Below, piece after piece: positions 32,791 to 45,960 of a stretch of 64,000 nucleotides of DNA. Positions within the stretch are counted from its first letter, which is position 1. Each line of letters opens with the position of its first letter. The notes beneath the pieces are model-generated. The model did not search any database. It had not been told where the DNA came from and saw only the letters and a program-made list of their open reading frames with translations. The position numbers and the translations under genes were made by a program. This stretch comes from Cavia porcellus (lineage: Eukaryota; Chordata; Mammalia; Rodentia; Caviidae), in contig NW_026947703.1 of assembly GCF_034190915.1 (NCBI RefSeq), positions 186,001 to 250,000 on the forward strand, read 5' to 3'.

Positions 32791-35700
32791 TTGACATGAG
32801 TGAAAACAATCAGTATTAACAACTGCAACAGAAATGACATCTAGAAATGTAACACTGAAAAATACAATCAGAGCCCAAATAGTAAACGCAGTGTAATACC
32901 TTACATTGCTTGAAAACAAGCAAAACCAAAGGACACAATATTTACGTATTCGTACCTATTATTTTGGAAGACGAGATCCATAGAAATATGTCATGCAGGA
33001 TAGAGGGTGGCAAATAGGTGGAAGAGAAGACGAAATATAACTAGAGAAGAATAGTTATAAAATTCGTTTTCTGGTGAGGGATAAGTTTAAGGATGCCCAG
33101 TATGTGAAACTTAATATGACTTATACATGTTCCAGACACTTTTGTCTAATCAAGTGTTATATTAAAAATAAAGATTAATGCATTTTAAAAAGTAAACAAG
33201 TTAATTAAAACTATCGGTAATACACAAAAAGAAGGCAATACTATTTGGGGACATATAGCTGTCGTACTATTCTCTTAGTAAGTTGAAATATGACCAATGC
33301 ATTAAAAATAAGCATTCATTTAAAATAGGAAGTTGAATACTGTGATTCAGTCTCAACAGAATAAAAGTCTTAAGTTATCAGCAAAAATACCACCTGCACT
33401 ATAATTTTGATACAAATTTAATAATGTAGAAAAGTGAAATTTTTAGTGTAATTTTAATGTAGTGAAATTTTTTAGAACAATGAACATTTCTGTGTAAGAA
33501 ATTATTCTGTAATTATTTCAAAGGTTATTATTTAAAATATACAACCTAACTAAATAAGTTCAGTAATCACTCATACATCTTACTAAACTCTGTTGGTTTT
33601 ATCAAGATAATACTACACTGCACACAAAAAAAACCCATATCATAAGTGAATATATGAGGAAATAAAAATATTAAAGAATTATGTAGTTAACAGCCAATAT
33701 GTGCAATGTAAGGATTTTCCTTAAAACACTATAACTGAATTTAAATATACTACACATTGCTGTTTTAAAGTCTTAATGTTTTCCTGAGTTTAATATATAT
33801 TTACATATTTTAAGACTTTATCATTATATATTTGAATAACAATTTAATATTAAATAATTAATATTGTACATATTGTCATTTAATAATTTCAAGCTATACC
33901 AAATTATAAACAAAGACAACATGAACCAAAGTCTCTGCTTTATGTATCTTGCAAATTTTATCAACATACTTTTCTAGCTTCAAAATTACAAAGAGTATTT
34001 AAAACTATAGTGTGTATAAGTTGTTTAAAATTATTTGCTGTAAAATCTACATGCCATTAATCTCCTGCAAAATAGTTGCCGTCCCTTCAAGATTCATTCC
34101 ATTTTTTTTGCCACTTTGTGGAGCAGCTCTGGAAGCACTCTTCCTTGTCTTTCCCAAGACTCAAAATCACCATGAAAGATAAATGTTTTGAAGTGACTTA
34201 GGACATTTAGGGAGGAAGGACAGCTCGAGAGCTGCTTCAGAAAGTGGTAGAAACATGGAAGAAGTGCGCTGGAGGACAGCAAAGCCATTTGGAAGGAGAC
34301 ACATGACAACGGGCCTTGCTGTAGTAAATTTTTAATTTAAGTATTTTCCACTTTATCATACTTCATAACATATCCTTTTTTTAGATACATTTCTCATTTG
34401 AAAATGATTTTTATCTGAAGGAACAAACCTTATAGAAAAACAAAACTGCACCTTTATTTACAGGAAAGAATTGCTGGATTCCAAAATTATTGTGACATGT
34501 TATAGGTATACTGGGTACCAAATAGGGCAAAGGTGGGATGGAGATTGTTAGCCCAAAATGAATCCTTCCTCAGAATTCACTAGATCAGCCAGGGGAAAAC
34601 AGGAATTCAGAGGCAGGATGGAAGTTAACACAGTGCAGAAAGGATTCTGGTGATAGCAGCATCTTCCAGAATCTGTGGAAATCAAAATCAAATCGCAGGA
34701 AAAAATACTGTTTCCTTCAAACAAATGCTAGACGGTATTTGTGATTTAAACACATAATAGAATGGAAGCAGTAGAAAGGATCATCTCTTACTTTTCAAAG
34801 AAAACATACACAATGTTATCCCAAGAGAGCAGCGCAAGATGAGAACATGCCAGGGAAAATTACCAAGCAGCACTGTGGATGCTATTTTAACAAATGACAC
34901 TGAACCTTGGCCTTTCGTGTTCAAGGGTATTTTGAGGTTGTTTGGGGAGGTCTGGTTAACATTTTAGAAGTAGTTACTGTTACTCCTCAATTTTTTGGTC
35001 ACCTTCTCACTCGTTTTATTAGTGTTTTCTCCTCAACCTTATTATCCCACACTGATTATTCATTCACTTCAGGACATGAGCTGTGAGCTGTGGACCAGAC
35101 CTGGCCCCTTGCTGCGGGAACAGAGGGCTAAATGCTCTTCCCTGCACCCTACTGAGGCTTGTGGCTGAAATCCACCAGCAAATGAGTACTTCCCTTTGCT
35201 GTAACACTAGATGCTGACTGAGCTCCTGATTCTTTACCACAGCTACCATTTTCTGTGATCTCGGTATTTTATCTGCACAATCTTGCTAGTGTCCCCACGT
35301 TCCCCTCCCTTGCCAGTGATCTCCTCTGCAGCCAGGAAACCTCTTGCTGCATGTGTGAGGAAACAATGAGCTGAGATAGGCAAAAGCAACACACCCACCA
35401 GGGGAGAGAATTCATTCACAGAGTAATCTGGAGACATCACTGAATTTAATTAGAGCATGATGGCAAAATCCACATTTTAGAAAGATAAATTTAAGAATCT
35501 CAACTGGTAGGAATTTCTGTGGATAATTCCCTGGCAAAGATTTTATAGAGAGCTACAGGGGTAGATATGTGAGGGAGTGTTTGAAAATAATATTTATTAT
35601 CATGTTTACTCAACAATCTGTGAATTTCTAGAGATCAATTATGAGTAATATTTTTATTGATATCTCATAGGAAACATGAAATAAGAGTTAAACTGAATAG

Positions 35701-35880
35701 ACCTAACATCAGACAATGAAAGCAAAAGTCTGCTTTGTCAGTGCCAGAGGAGGAGTGCGGTACCCTGAGCAGGCCGGCCCTCAACAGGATGGGGTTACCT
35801 AGGTGAGGAGCTTTTTTTTTTTCAGGTTATGCTTTGAAACTAAAACTGATTCCAGAATCTTCTTTAAGAACAAGTAAAAA
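32791..35880. other. AT-rich DNA, no recognised gene
   Basis: Long AT-rich stretch. A 71-codon minus frame at 34094-34309 lies in a slightly GC-richer island and could belong to a decayed gene or transposon, but no motif supports it. No SINE or LINE is clear. Confidence 0.4.
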
Positions 35881-35884
35881 TCAT

Positions 35885-36022
35885 CAGACATAGTGGCACA
35901 CACCTGTAATGCCAGCATTCAGAAGGTGGAGAGACAAGGATCACTAAGAGTTCAAGGCCAGCCTGGGCTATAAAGTGAGTTGAAGGCCAGCCTGAACTGC
36001 TTAGTGAGACCCTATCTCAAGA
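35885..36022 (+). mobile_element. B1 SINE with 29-bp internal duplication
   Basis: 'ggcacacacctgtaatgcca' ... 'gagaccctatctcaag'. Two adjacent 29-bp units at 35948-35976 and 35977-36005 show the internal duplication characteristic of rodent B1. Confidence 0.92.
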
Positions 36023-37340
36023 AGACAGGAAAAAGTTAACCCAGTATTTTCTTTATGACTATTGTTATTTATATCATTATTATAATATTTAATGAGTAAT
36101 TAATTATTATAATATTTATTGCACATTAATATTATAATAGAACAGACATTATTGGGGTCACTATCATGCATCATAACAATTGTTCTGAGAAAAATCACTT
36201 AAACCATAAGAAATAATGTGGAATAGACAATAAGTCCCCCAAGTTCTGTTTTTTTCCATCACCATGCAAAACAGCTACACAGTTGGTCTTTTCTCTCTTG
36301 TTATCTCATTTCTAATGATAGCAGTACTTAGTCCCACTTCCTGGGTGTGATTACCCTAAGAGGAGTCCTTTGACCTGCCCCGCTTCCCCAAAAAACCACT
36401 GCTACCTTCTGGCTAGAACATGAAGCATGAGCTGTAAGGAGACTCGTTAGAAAGTTCTGACACCAACACATGAAACAAGCAGTGAACCTCAGCAAGAAGA
36501 GCAGGGAAAGAGACCAGTAGAGGGAAACCATCAAAGCATGACGGCCAGAACCAGGGACTCTTTACGTAGCTCATGTAATCTTGCTAGTTCAAGGCTGTGT
36601 CTTTGCTTGTTCCCTCTATTACTAAATACTGGCCCGGAGTGCATTAAGGTTAAACACAACTCTCCTTCATGGAACACCCAAGAATTATGAAGGACTGTAA
36701 CTGCCTTCCCAGATGCCCAAAGTCAGAAGCTGTTCAGAGAAAAAAAGGGACAACTATGTGTCAAAAGTTGGAGATGAAGCCACTTCCGGAGATGTTCAAA
36801 ACTCACTATCTCTAAAAACATGTTCCTGCTGACGGAATCAATGGCAAACTTGCAGGCAAATGCTTGTACCTTGATCCATCAAAGTGAAAACTAAAGATAA
36901 TAAAAAATAATAGCCTAGTTATTTCTATTTTTATCATGTGAAACATTTTATTTATTTTTTGACTTTATTTTTATTAGTACGTATGTCATACATATTGATC
37001 ACATTCATAAGAAATTTGTACCTGTATGTATCCTAATTCTTTTTCTCCCATTCCCCTCTCATGCTACAGCTCCTCCTCCTTCCCTAGTTTGTTTCATGTT
37101 TTTCCTTCCATTCTCTTTTTATTCCTTTTCTCCTTCTTTCCCTTCTCATTTGAGCACTTTATCTCTATTTCCCAGTATCTGTTATCCATTTTGGTCCTTA
37201 TCTATGCTTTGATTTCTCAAACAAGAGAAACAGTGCAATACAGAAACATACCTGATGTATTTCACTTAAAAATATGGTCTCAAGGTGCACCTATTTACAT
37301 AAAAAGGTCTCTAGTTTGTCTTTCTTTCTGGAAGAGTAGT
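36023..37340. other. No recognised gene
   Basis: AT-rich at 36050-36180, then about 0.7 kb of balanced low-copy DNA, then a pyrimidine-rich run at 37040-37190. No exon can be supported. Confidence 0.4.
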
Positions 37341-37600
37341 ACTACATAAATCAGTATGGAATTTCTTCAAAAAACTAAAACTACAAGTTCTATTTGACCC
37401 AGTTATTACCCTTCTTGATATCTTCCTGAAAGAGTTAAAAAGCATCATATCACAATGATATATGCATGCTCGTGTTTATAGTAGCACAATTTTTAGTAGC
37501 AAAGTCTTAGAAACACCCAGATGCCCATCAATAAAAGAATGGATAAAGAAAATGTGGCCTTTATATACAATGCAGTTATTTCTATTCTTTAACAAAACAC
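37341..37600 (+). mobile_element. Old L1 ORF2 C-terminal fragment
   Basis: 'atagtagcacaatttttagt' ... 'aaacacccagatgcccatca' ... 'gaatggataaagaaaatgtg' is the conserved ORF2 C-terminus of an old L1; 5'- and 3'-truncated. Confidence 0.75.
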
Positions 37601-37953
37601 ATCCACCCACAAGACAATTTGCTTCTATTTCAAGCTTCTTCCATTTCCAGGGCCTAAACTTATCTCTCCCTCAGATATTGGGTAGCAGATTCTAAAGCTG
37701 AATCCCTTTCTTACTTTTGTATAACATGTACAATGATGATAGTTCTTCTCCTAGGTCTTTCATGGGCTATAACCAGGTTGAAAAGAAGGCTGTGTTTTCA
37801 TCTGAAATCTTGGCTGAGGAAGAATCTGCTTCCACGTCTACAACATCCCACAAATGGTACCAGCCCCATCAAATTTCACATACTGAACCTCTAACCACCT
37901 ATTCGACTCTGGTCATAAGACTGTTATGAAGGTGAAAGAATAAGTGACATCGT
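37601..37953. other. No recognised gene; possible old repeat
   Basis: The text around 37780-37870 ('gctgtgttttcatctgaaat') resembles old LTR or LINE debris, but the family is not identifiable. Confidence 0.3.
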
Positions 37954-37966
37954 AAGTGTGAAACCT

Positions 37967-40900
37967 GTGTTTAGAAAAGATGGTGGATAGAGAACAGCAG
38001 CTACAGAGGCTCTCTGTAATAGTCAACTTAGATTCCAAAAATAATACAGCGTGGGGAGTCCCAAACAGAGGGAGATACACATCCCAACCCAGGAACAAAC
38101 TAAGCTGAGAGAGACCAATTAAAAATACAGTCCTGGTGCTACGACTGGAAGAGCTAAAGTCTCAGTGCCACCTTTTGAACTTGAGGCTTAAATTACCCTG
38201 CCACTGCTACACCTGAATGGGCACAGCCAGGATATACCACTAGTTTCAACTCACTTGAGACACGAATGCTCTGAGAGTAGGAATTGGCAACCCGAATTGA
38301 AAGCCGGCTGGCAGGGAACCATGCATCGACCTACCGTGAGTGATGGGAACAAAGATCCTTCCATAGACAAAGAGGCTCCAACAGACAGCGTTCTGGGACT
38401 GGGCAGAGTGGCCAAAACAAGGTACTGAAGTGACTTCAGTTACATATTCCCTTTTCAAGTGGGATTGGTGAGCAGCACTTGACCTGGGTGATGCCTCGGA
38501 CTGAGGCCCCAATAGGCTAGACCTTACTAAGTCCCTACACCAGAGAGTGCACCCTACCATGTGAAGCCTTCAGTTAGTTGACCTGGAGGGATGGGCCCAC
38601 AATAGGCTGCCCAGGACGGTACCTCCTAGAACACTGCAGTGGGTGGGACCACTTAGTGAGCCTGCTTCACACAAATTGAAACTGACAAAAAAAGAAACTG
38701 GGCCTCCTATATATGCCTGTATGGAAAGAACAAAGAATATGAGAAGAGGAGAAAACAAAAAAGGGTCCTCAGCAGCCAATCATGAGAACACTGATCCAGG
38801 AAAGGTAAATACAAAGTAGAATCACGACAGAAAACACGTAATATCAGGCATGGCACCAAGAGACATAAAGTGATATTTTTGGGACCTCAGAGACGAGTTC
38901 AAAAGTGAAGTATTTAACCAAGTAAAGCAAGATATAAATAGAATAACTAAAAAAAATGCTAACCAACTCCCAAGAAAAAACAAATAGTAGACTGGAAGAT
39001 CAAAAAAAGGGGGAGAATTGTTAGATGGAGAAAATAGAGAAAATATAGAATACATGAAGCAGGTTCAAAGAGATCACTAGGAAACTAAAAACTCTTTTGA
39101 AAGCTGGCATAACAGCTTGAAAGAAACTAAGGATAGATTATCCAAACTGGAGGACAGGTTTGTAATGTGGGAACATGAAAGGGAAAACTTTTTTAAAATA
39201 AGAAGGAAACAAGCATTAGCAATAAAATGCTAGAAGATGATAAGAGGATCTATAACTTAAGAATAAAGAATGTGAATGAAGAAGCAAGGGTACAAACAAA
39301 GGAACTGCAAAGGCTATTCACAGAAATAATTAAGCAAAATTTCTCAAACATAGGAAAAGGAAAAGATGCTCAGATGTATGAGGCATATGGAACTCCAGCC
39401 ACCTACAATCGAAACAGAACTACACCCAGGCATATATAATCAAGATTCCAGAAATCCAATATAGTAACAGAATATTAAAAGCTGTCAGAGATAAGAAACC
39501 AATCACTTAGAAGGGAAACCCAGCAGAATTACAACAGATTTCTTGGCACAAACCATCATATCTAGAAGAGTGTGGGGCGAAATAATCCATGCCTTGAAAG
39601 ACAATAAACTCCAGCCAACATTGATATATCCTGCACAACTGTCCCTAGAAATTAATGGAGAAACAAGGTGCTTCCAAGATAAAGTGGAACTGGGGGAATT
39701 CACAACCACCAAATCCAACTCTCCAGAGAGTACTGCAGGACATTCCACAGAGAAAGCAAAGCAAAGGGATTTCAGGAACAGTGGCAGAGAGGCTCCAACA
39801 AATGGGACAAAAAGCAAAATGAAGAAGACAAACAGACAACTAATGAGAGAAAAAGAGGAAAACAGAAATGAGGCAGAGAAGCCTGGATATAATTTCTGTA
39901 TAGAAGGCCTAGATACACTAACTTAAGGGATAAAAGAGAGAATCACAGGCAGAGTGGATCAGGAGGAAGGGTCCACTGAGAGGCTCTTTATAGGAAATAT
40001 AATTAGCCTGAGAAAGGTTACATGGACCAAAATCAAATATGAGAAAACAGAACTTGATGTGATAGGGAAGCAGAGAGTAATAGGGGTAAATGGACCAGTA
40101 TTTATGGGAAGGCTGAACAGACAGGCTTTAATAAATGAAGGAATATAACTAGAAATCCATTCCAGGAGTGAGAAAGTTTAGAAACACTTAGGTAAATAGC
40201 AGCTCCCCCCCCAATATAAAACTGTAAGTGTTGCGGAGACCCAAAAATACACAGTTCATCCTGGTGGAGTAAAAGGGCAGGAATAGTGTTTAAAACAAAG
40301 CAGAATATATATCTATTAGTGTATCAGGAATTAAAACCCTTAGGAAGGGTTTTCATAATAGTACTCGCACTACTCTGTTTGGATGGAACTTGTTCTGTCC
40401 TAGTTTGCATACAAGGCCTAGATCAGAGGGCACAGATAGCTGCCCCAAAGATATCACATCACAGCACAGTGGTCATCTTTAATTTCCTATTAACTCAATC
40501 AGGATCCCTTTATAACTTATTGTGTTGTATCATGACTGATCTTAGTTAAATCAGACTTTTTTGATTGCTGTTTATCATTGACAGATTTTATTCAAAACTG
40601 TTAGGTTGCTGGTATCAAGTTGAAGAGTATAGACAACTATACTGAAAATGACAGTGATTCACTGCGATATCCGTTATGATTGATTACTCCCTGTTTTTGT
40701 AGCTCTACACTATCTACAAAGTTGTATTTCTATTAATTCTGCTAGGTACTGATCTGTTCAATTATACTTTATCTGATGATACAGCCAATTCTGTTGATGA
40801 TAACTAGAAACAGCACAGTGACCATGGTAGAAATCCTTTTACAGCCGTTTTATATGTCTTTTTAGTTTTATGTGTCTATAGGAAATTTTTTAGTTCTGTC

Positions 40901-41416
40901 CTGCTTTGCTCTGTTTCTCCCTCTAATATAGAAAGCTTAGAAATAGACGTTAAGACTCATGCTTGCATAAAACCTATAAAAAGTTTATGAGAACTGATCT
41001 TATGACACGTGATGAAATGAACAAATACTTTGAAGGAAAGAAAGGGGCACTGCAGTACCCAGTGCTGACTCTGGAGTATCATGATATGAAATCTAGCAAT
41101 ATTATTAATTTTTGTTCAGAAGAATTCTAATCTAATAAGTTTAGTTAGTTCTCAACATAAATGAAGATATGGATAAATGCGTACAGGTCTAAGTGTATAG
41201 GATTGATAGCCATATTACTTGGTATTGTTGGATAGTTGAACAGAACTGTTTGTAGTATCCCTTGTTGAATTCCCATTTATTTGTTTCACTTTTGTATCTT
41301 GAACAACTACTTGTGGGGGACAATATGTATACATCAACTAGTGATTTATTACTGTTTATTTTTCATTGAAAGTATGAATTATTTCTGTTTTCTATTTTGC
41401 CTTTCTTTAAATAAAG
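37967..41416 (+). mobile_element. HAL1-like half-LINE, copy H3 (apparently full length)
   Basis: It starts with an L1-type 5' end ('aaaagatggtggatagagaa'). Then come a 5'-UTR, an ORF1 remnant (about 38800-39830; open pieces at 39227-39439 and 39543-39926), about 200 nt of ORF2 N-terminus and a long 3'-UTR. It aligns with H1 through most of its length. Near-matching direct repeats aagtgtgaaacct (37954-37966) and aagtagtgaaacct (41417-41430) may be the target-site duplication. No reverse transcriptase. ORF1 is interrupted. Confidence 0.75.
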
Positions 41417-41489
41417 AAGTAGTGAAACCTAACATAGGACTGATGTTGAATAGCTCAGTCCTCTATGGAATTAATTATTAAATGGCAAG

Positions 41490-42110
41490 TATATATTCAT
41501 ATTAATTATGTAGAATATGATATTCTGAAATATGTGTGTATTGTGCAATGGCTCGATCGAATTAATTAAATTAGCATGCATTACCTCACGTAGTTCTGTT
41601 TTTCATGATGCAAACACTTAGAATTACTTTTTTTTTTAAGAGACCTTATTTATAACCCACTCCCAACTTTAAAAGGCCGGACACAGACATGTCAAAAGCT
41701 TCCAATCTGGAAAGGAGTTTAAAGAATTACTAACTTTGATTAGTAATTTTTAATAATACAATAGATTGTTATAACATACAGTAAACATGTTGTATAACAG
41801 ATCTCTCTAACACGTACCTCTTAACTGACTGTAATTTTGTATATCTTACCAGTCTCCCTGGTATCCCCTCCAACCTTTACCAAATACCATTCTACTCTTG
41901 CATATGAGTCTACTACATTTATATTCCCCAGGTCAGTGAGATCATGTGTCACCTGAATTTCAGTGCAAGGCTTCTTTCTTTTAATACTAATCTTACTCAG
42001 TATCACCCACATTGTTGAAGATAATACATCCTTCGTTTAAAGCCTGAATAATATGTATGTCCTTATGTGCTAGTAACTGTATCTATGGAAGGAATACTCA
42101 GGTTAAAATG
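41490..42110 (-). mobile_element. Old L1 3' end, minus strand
   Basis: Text matching the reversed 3'-terminal part of an old L1: 'gaattaattaaattagcatg', 'gagatcatgtgtcacctgaa', 'tcacccacattgttgaagat', 'aaagcctgaataatatgtat'. Diverged. Confidence 0.6.
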
Positions 42111-42130
42111 GATAAAAGGAACTGTGCAGG

Positions 42131-42133
42131 TAC

Positions 42134-42169
<36 letters not shown>

Positions 42170-42170
42170 A
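42131..42170 (+). repeat. (ATT)n simple repeat
   Basis: About 13 tandem ATT units. Confidence 0.97.
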
Positions 42171-42239
42171 AAATTGTTTTAGAAAATACCAGATTGCTTT
42201 GTCCAGTGAATACTAAACTCTTTGAAGACATCAAGCCAC

Positions 42240-42625
42240 CTTTCCCAAAAGACAGCAGCAGCCATGGGGGTCAGGAGGAGAACCAAGAAGCCAATCTGCA
42301 CCTTCCATAAGGATGCCAGTACACAGGCTGGGAGACTGGGACACAAGTAGACATCCTTTCTCCCCTGCCCCATCAGCATCCAGCTGATTTCAAAGAGACT
42401 GAGATGGTAACTACTGAAGTGCAAAAGCAACCTAATGGTTGTATTGTTTGACTGAAATGCAGGCCACATAAAGCCAGTAAGTATGAGCATATTTTAAAGG
42501 ATAACAATGTGCAATATGGCAACAATGGGGGATTTCCTTATGCCTTGTTCTTTAAATCCAGTATTATTCTCATTATTTTGTTCCATTTTACTGTTTTTAC
42601 TCCCTTCAAAATAAAAATAAACTCT
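42240..42625 (+). mobile_element. L1 3'-UTR fragment
   Basis: Lead segment 'gtcaggaggagaaccaagaa' ... 'ctggttt'-type pyrimidine text, 'gtgcaatatggcaacaatgg' and a terminal 'cccttcaaaataaaaataaa'. The same order appears at 47215-47575. Confidence 0.7.
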
Positions 42626-42829
42626 TCAAGTAACAAGGGTTTAAAATTTAAATTTCTCTGTATTGCTATCAGCAAGAAATTGTGGTATTATTTTCTTTTT
42701 TGTTAGTCTGATCATTATAAAGCAAAACCACATTGTTAGATCCCATTTGCATGCTACTGACAGAGTGGTGAATTTGCATTTTAAATGAACGTTTTGATAT
42801 AAAACATTAAAAAAATCAGACCCCTGAAA
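42626..42829. other. No recognised gene
   Basis: Short spacer between two LINE pieces. Confidence 0.4.
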
Positions 42830-44025
42830 TTCAAAGACCTCTTCCAAAATCGGGCATCTTCTCAAAGGAAGAAATACAAATGGCAAACAAATACATGAAA
42901 AAATATTAATCGTCATTACACATTAGAGAGATGCAAATAAAAACCATGCTAAGATTCGATTTCACTCCTGAAAGAATGGCCAGGATCAAGAAAACTATCA
43001 ACAACAAATGCTGGAGAGGCCTCAGGGAAAAAGGAACTCTCCTGCACTGTTGGTGAGAGTGTAGACTGGTGTAGCCATTGTGGACGTCAGTCTGGAGATT
43101 TCTCAGAAATCTGGGATTGGAAGTCACATTTGTCCCAGGTAGTCCACTTCTAGGCATATTCCCAGAAGAACTGAAAATGTCATACCTCAGTGATATATGT
43201 GCAGCCATGTTTAAAGCAGGACAATTTGTAATAGCTGTTGGAAACAAACTAAGTGTCCATCAGCTGAAGAATGAATAAAAAACCTGTGGTATTTTTATAC
43301 AATGGAGTTCTACTCAGCTATAAAGAATGATCACATTGAGATATTTATAAATAAATGAATGCAGCTTGTGACCATACTCATTAGCGAAATAAATCAAACT
43401 CACATGTATAAATACAAAATAGTCTTCTTAGTGTAAGAAATGGTAAGAGTACATAAGAGTTTATAGAAATCATGATTCCCCATTACATTGCCCAGAAGCC
43501 TTATAATGTCTGCATTCATTAGTTGGAATGGTTTTATAGTAGCATGTTTGATTTTCTTATCTGTGATAGTATAAGCAGCTATTTTGAAGAAAAAAAGACA
43601 TTAGAATAGTCAGAGCTGATTTACGATCATCTTACTCTGAAGTCATAGTATGCTTTTGTGTTTCTGATGCCTTCAGTTCTATCCTGTTATGTTTTCTTGG
43701 GTATTATTATGTGTGATAGTATAAACAAATTTTCTATGGAAAATGAAATAATATAGTAACAATTGTTCATTCCCTGCTATTTGGACCTAAAAGAACGCAA
43801 AAGCTTTCATTTTCTTGAATGGTTTTATTCTGTTTTCTTATGCTCGATACAATTGTATATGAAGTTATGCTCAACTATTTCAACGAAAGGGGCCCTATGG
43901 TAGTTACTGTTAATTAAGGATTGTCTTGCAGTGAAATGCTGTGTTGATTGCATTGTTCTGATCTGATCTGCCTTGTTATGTCTTTTGTCTTAAACTGTTT
44001 AGAATAAAAAAAATTTTAAATTAAG
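42830..44025 (+). mobile_element. L1 ORF2 C-terminus plus 3'-UTR, 5'-truncated
   Basis: ORF2 C-terminal text ('gagagatgcaaataaaaacc', 'ggaactctcctgcactgttg', 'gtctggagatttctcagaaa', 'acaatggagttctactcagc') is followed by a 3'-UTR with the repeating 'gcagctattttgaaga' and 'gacattagaatagtcagagc' monomer-like units. It ends 'aaaaaaattttaaattaaga'. The ORF is interrupted. Confidence 0.85.
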
Positions 44026-44284
44026 AAAAACAAATGAATGTTTTGACATTTGGCTTTATTTTGTGCAAATTGTCTTTTAATGATTTGTTCAATTATGCTT
44101 TAGATATTGTACTTGCATATGAAAATTTATATAAAATTATCCTTTTCATGATACATTCAAGTATAGGAATCCCATACATATATATGTGTGTATTTATGGT
44201 GAACCCTTTACCAGATAGATACTGGTATAGACATTTCATTTTGGGTTTCTTGGTAATCATAGTGGTTTTCCTTTTTGTTTTACT

Positions 44285-44345
44285 GTTAAATATCAAATCC
44301 GGGCCTTGAGCATGCTATGCCAGAGCTCTACCACTAGGGACACCC
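44285..44345 (-). mobile_element. ID-like SINE fragment, reverse
   Basis: The reverse complement contains 'gtggtagagctctggcatag' followed by catgctcaaggcccgg, the A-box-to-B-box part of an ID-type SINE. It lacks a clear tail. Confidence 0.6.
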
Positions 44346-44735
44346 CACGCAAACACCTCATAAATTTTCCTTAACTGGTCCAATTGTACCCTTTGCCTCA
44401 ATCTATATTTATTTCTCTTACGAAATATTTTACCAAAAAAGAAAACCCACTTTTTCTAAATGTGACTTCTATTTATATACTTCTTCCCTAAGTAATACTT
44501 TCTTGAAAAGAAAATGTATTCACTAACTCACCAACTTTTGTTTTTGGTGTATAGCTTAAATTTTCCCACCATTCCCACTTTTTAACGTTTTTCATGCTTT
44601 CCTCCTGAAAGAACATTCTTCAGTGAAAGTCAGCTGATGTCTTGCCTTATTGCTTTGTCGTAAATGAGAAACACCTGTGTTTCCACGATGTAATCTCCTC
44701 AAGGTTTTATCAACGAGTACAAGGATACCCAAAGG
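44346..44735. other. No recognised gene
   Basis: AT-rich low-copy DNA. Confidence 0.4.
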
Positions 44736-44739
44736 TATT

Positions 44740-45960
44740 TTCCTGCTGGGAGCCAGCTGAGCCTCAGCCCTGTCAGGGCCACTGCAGGCTCAGGAGGAGG
44801 GACAGGAGATCCTCTACCTGCCTGCTCTGTCCTAAGATCTAAGAAGCCATCCCAGTCTTCCGCGGCTGAGAGGAACACTTCTCAGTTCTCAAACCATCAA
44901 GATAACTTGGTGCCTAGTTATCTGGAGATCCCGCCCCACACCCACCACTTCCTACCTTTCCACAGCTCCCTGACCAGCACCCTGACCTGGTCACACTGTG
45001 AGGAGCCAGCCTTGAGCCTGGGGCCCAACAGCCTAACACAGGAGATGACAGGCCTGGAGTGCCCCTGTGCTGAGATCAGGAGCATATGAACCCAGCCCCA
45101 GCAGCACCTCCTGGTCAGGAAGCCAGAGCCCTGCACAGAGCCCCAGACAGCACGGAGTCCTGCGAGGACAATGACCCCACACCTGCAGTTGAGGGGGGTA
45201 CCAGTGCCTGCTCCTGAGGGACCACAGTTCTAAGAGCTCCTGGCCAGTGGCACGAACGAAAAGGGGTCACACAGTCTCCTGGGAAGCGAATGGAGACATT
45301 TTCTCTGCAGAGCTGAAAAGGCAAGGAGTGTGGGTTGCAAACTGTTAAATTACACTAGACTGTGGGCTGGTCTCCTGCTTGAGGGTGAGTGCAGGACTGC
45401 TTCTGCACACAGTCGCCACAGAGGCTCTCAGGGGCTCCTAAACTGGATGCATCTTGTCGTGGCTCGCTCCAGCCGATGCTTGCACGGAAGCCTTGACCTG
45501 GTAAGGCACGCCTGGTTCACCAGACCTTGGCCTGCACAGGTCGCCTTCACTCACCCTGGCGGGCTCAGACCCCGAGGGAACTGACCAAGCTAGAAACTCG
45601 CCTGAAGCTGATCTCTGGCGCCCCCTTCTGGGTGTGTCCACAAGTGAGACGCGCTGTCCTGGCACAGGCCACTTGGAGAGGTGGCAGGGGTTAGTGGGGA
45701 GGAATCTTCTGAAGCCAAGTCCCAGCACTCTGCACAGTGGCAGACCTGCGTCGCCTTTCTAGGAAAAGAACTTAGGCTTCTCTGACTGCCTTTCCTAGGG
45801 ATTCGCATTTGCAGCTGTTTGAGTTTGGGGGAGGAGGGTTCAATGAGGGTCTCACATTAAGAGAACTTGGTGTGACCTGGTCCACATTTATAGACCATAT
45901 CACCTTCTCCATGGCACTTGTCAGAAACAGCCTCGTCTCACACCTATCATACACCAGACT
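44740..45960. other. GC-rich low-copy block, unassigned
   Basis: About 1.2 kb that is distinctly GC-richer than its surroundings and free of recognisable transposons. Short open frames occur on both strands, but none has a recognisable domain or consistent splice structure. It could be an eroded gene segment. Confidence 0.4.
45616..45634 (-). promoter_or_regulatory. CTCF-like motif
   Basis: 'gcgcccccttctgg' at 45618-45631 fits the reverse-complement CTCF core with one mismatch and sits in the GC-rich block. Sequence match only. Confidence 0.35.

Noticed and set aside
32347..32840. 100-130-codon ORFs in the CpG island
   Set aside because: Overlapping long frames on both strands are expected in GC-rich DNA. 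None shows a recognisable domain.
34094..34309. Mariner-type transposase fragment on the minus strand
   Set aside because: A faint resemblance was considered, but no D-D-D/E motif or terminal inverted repeats could be found.
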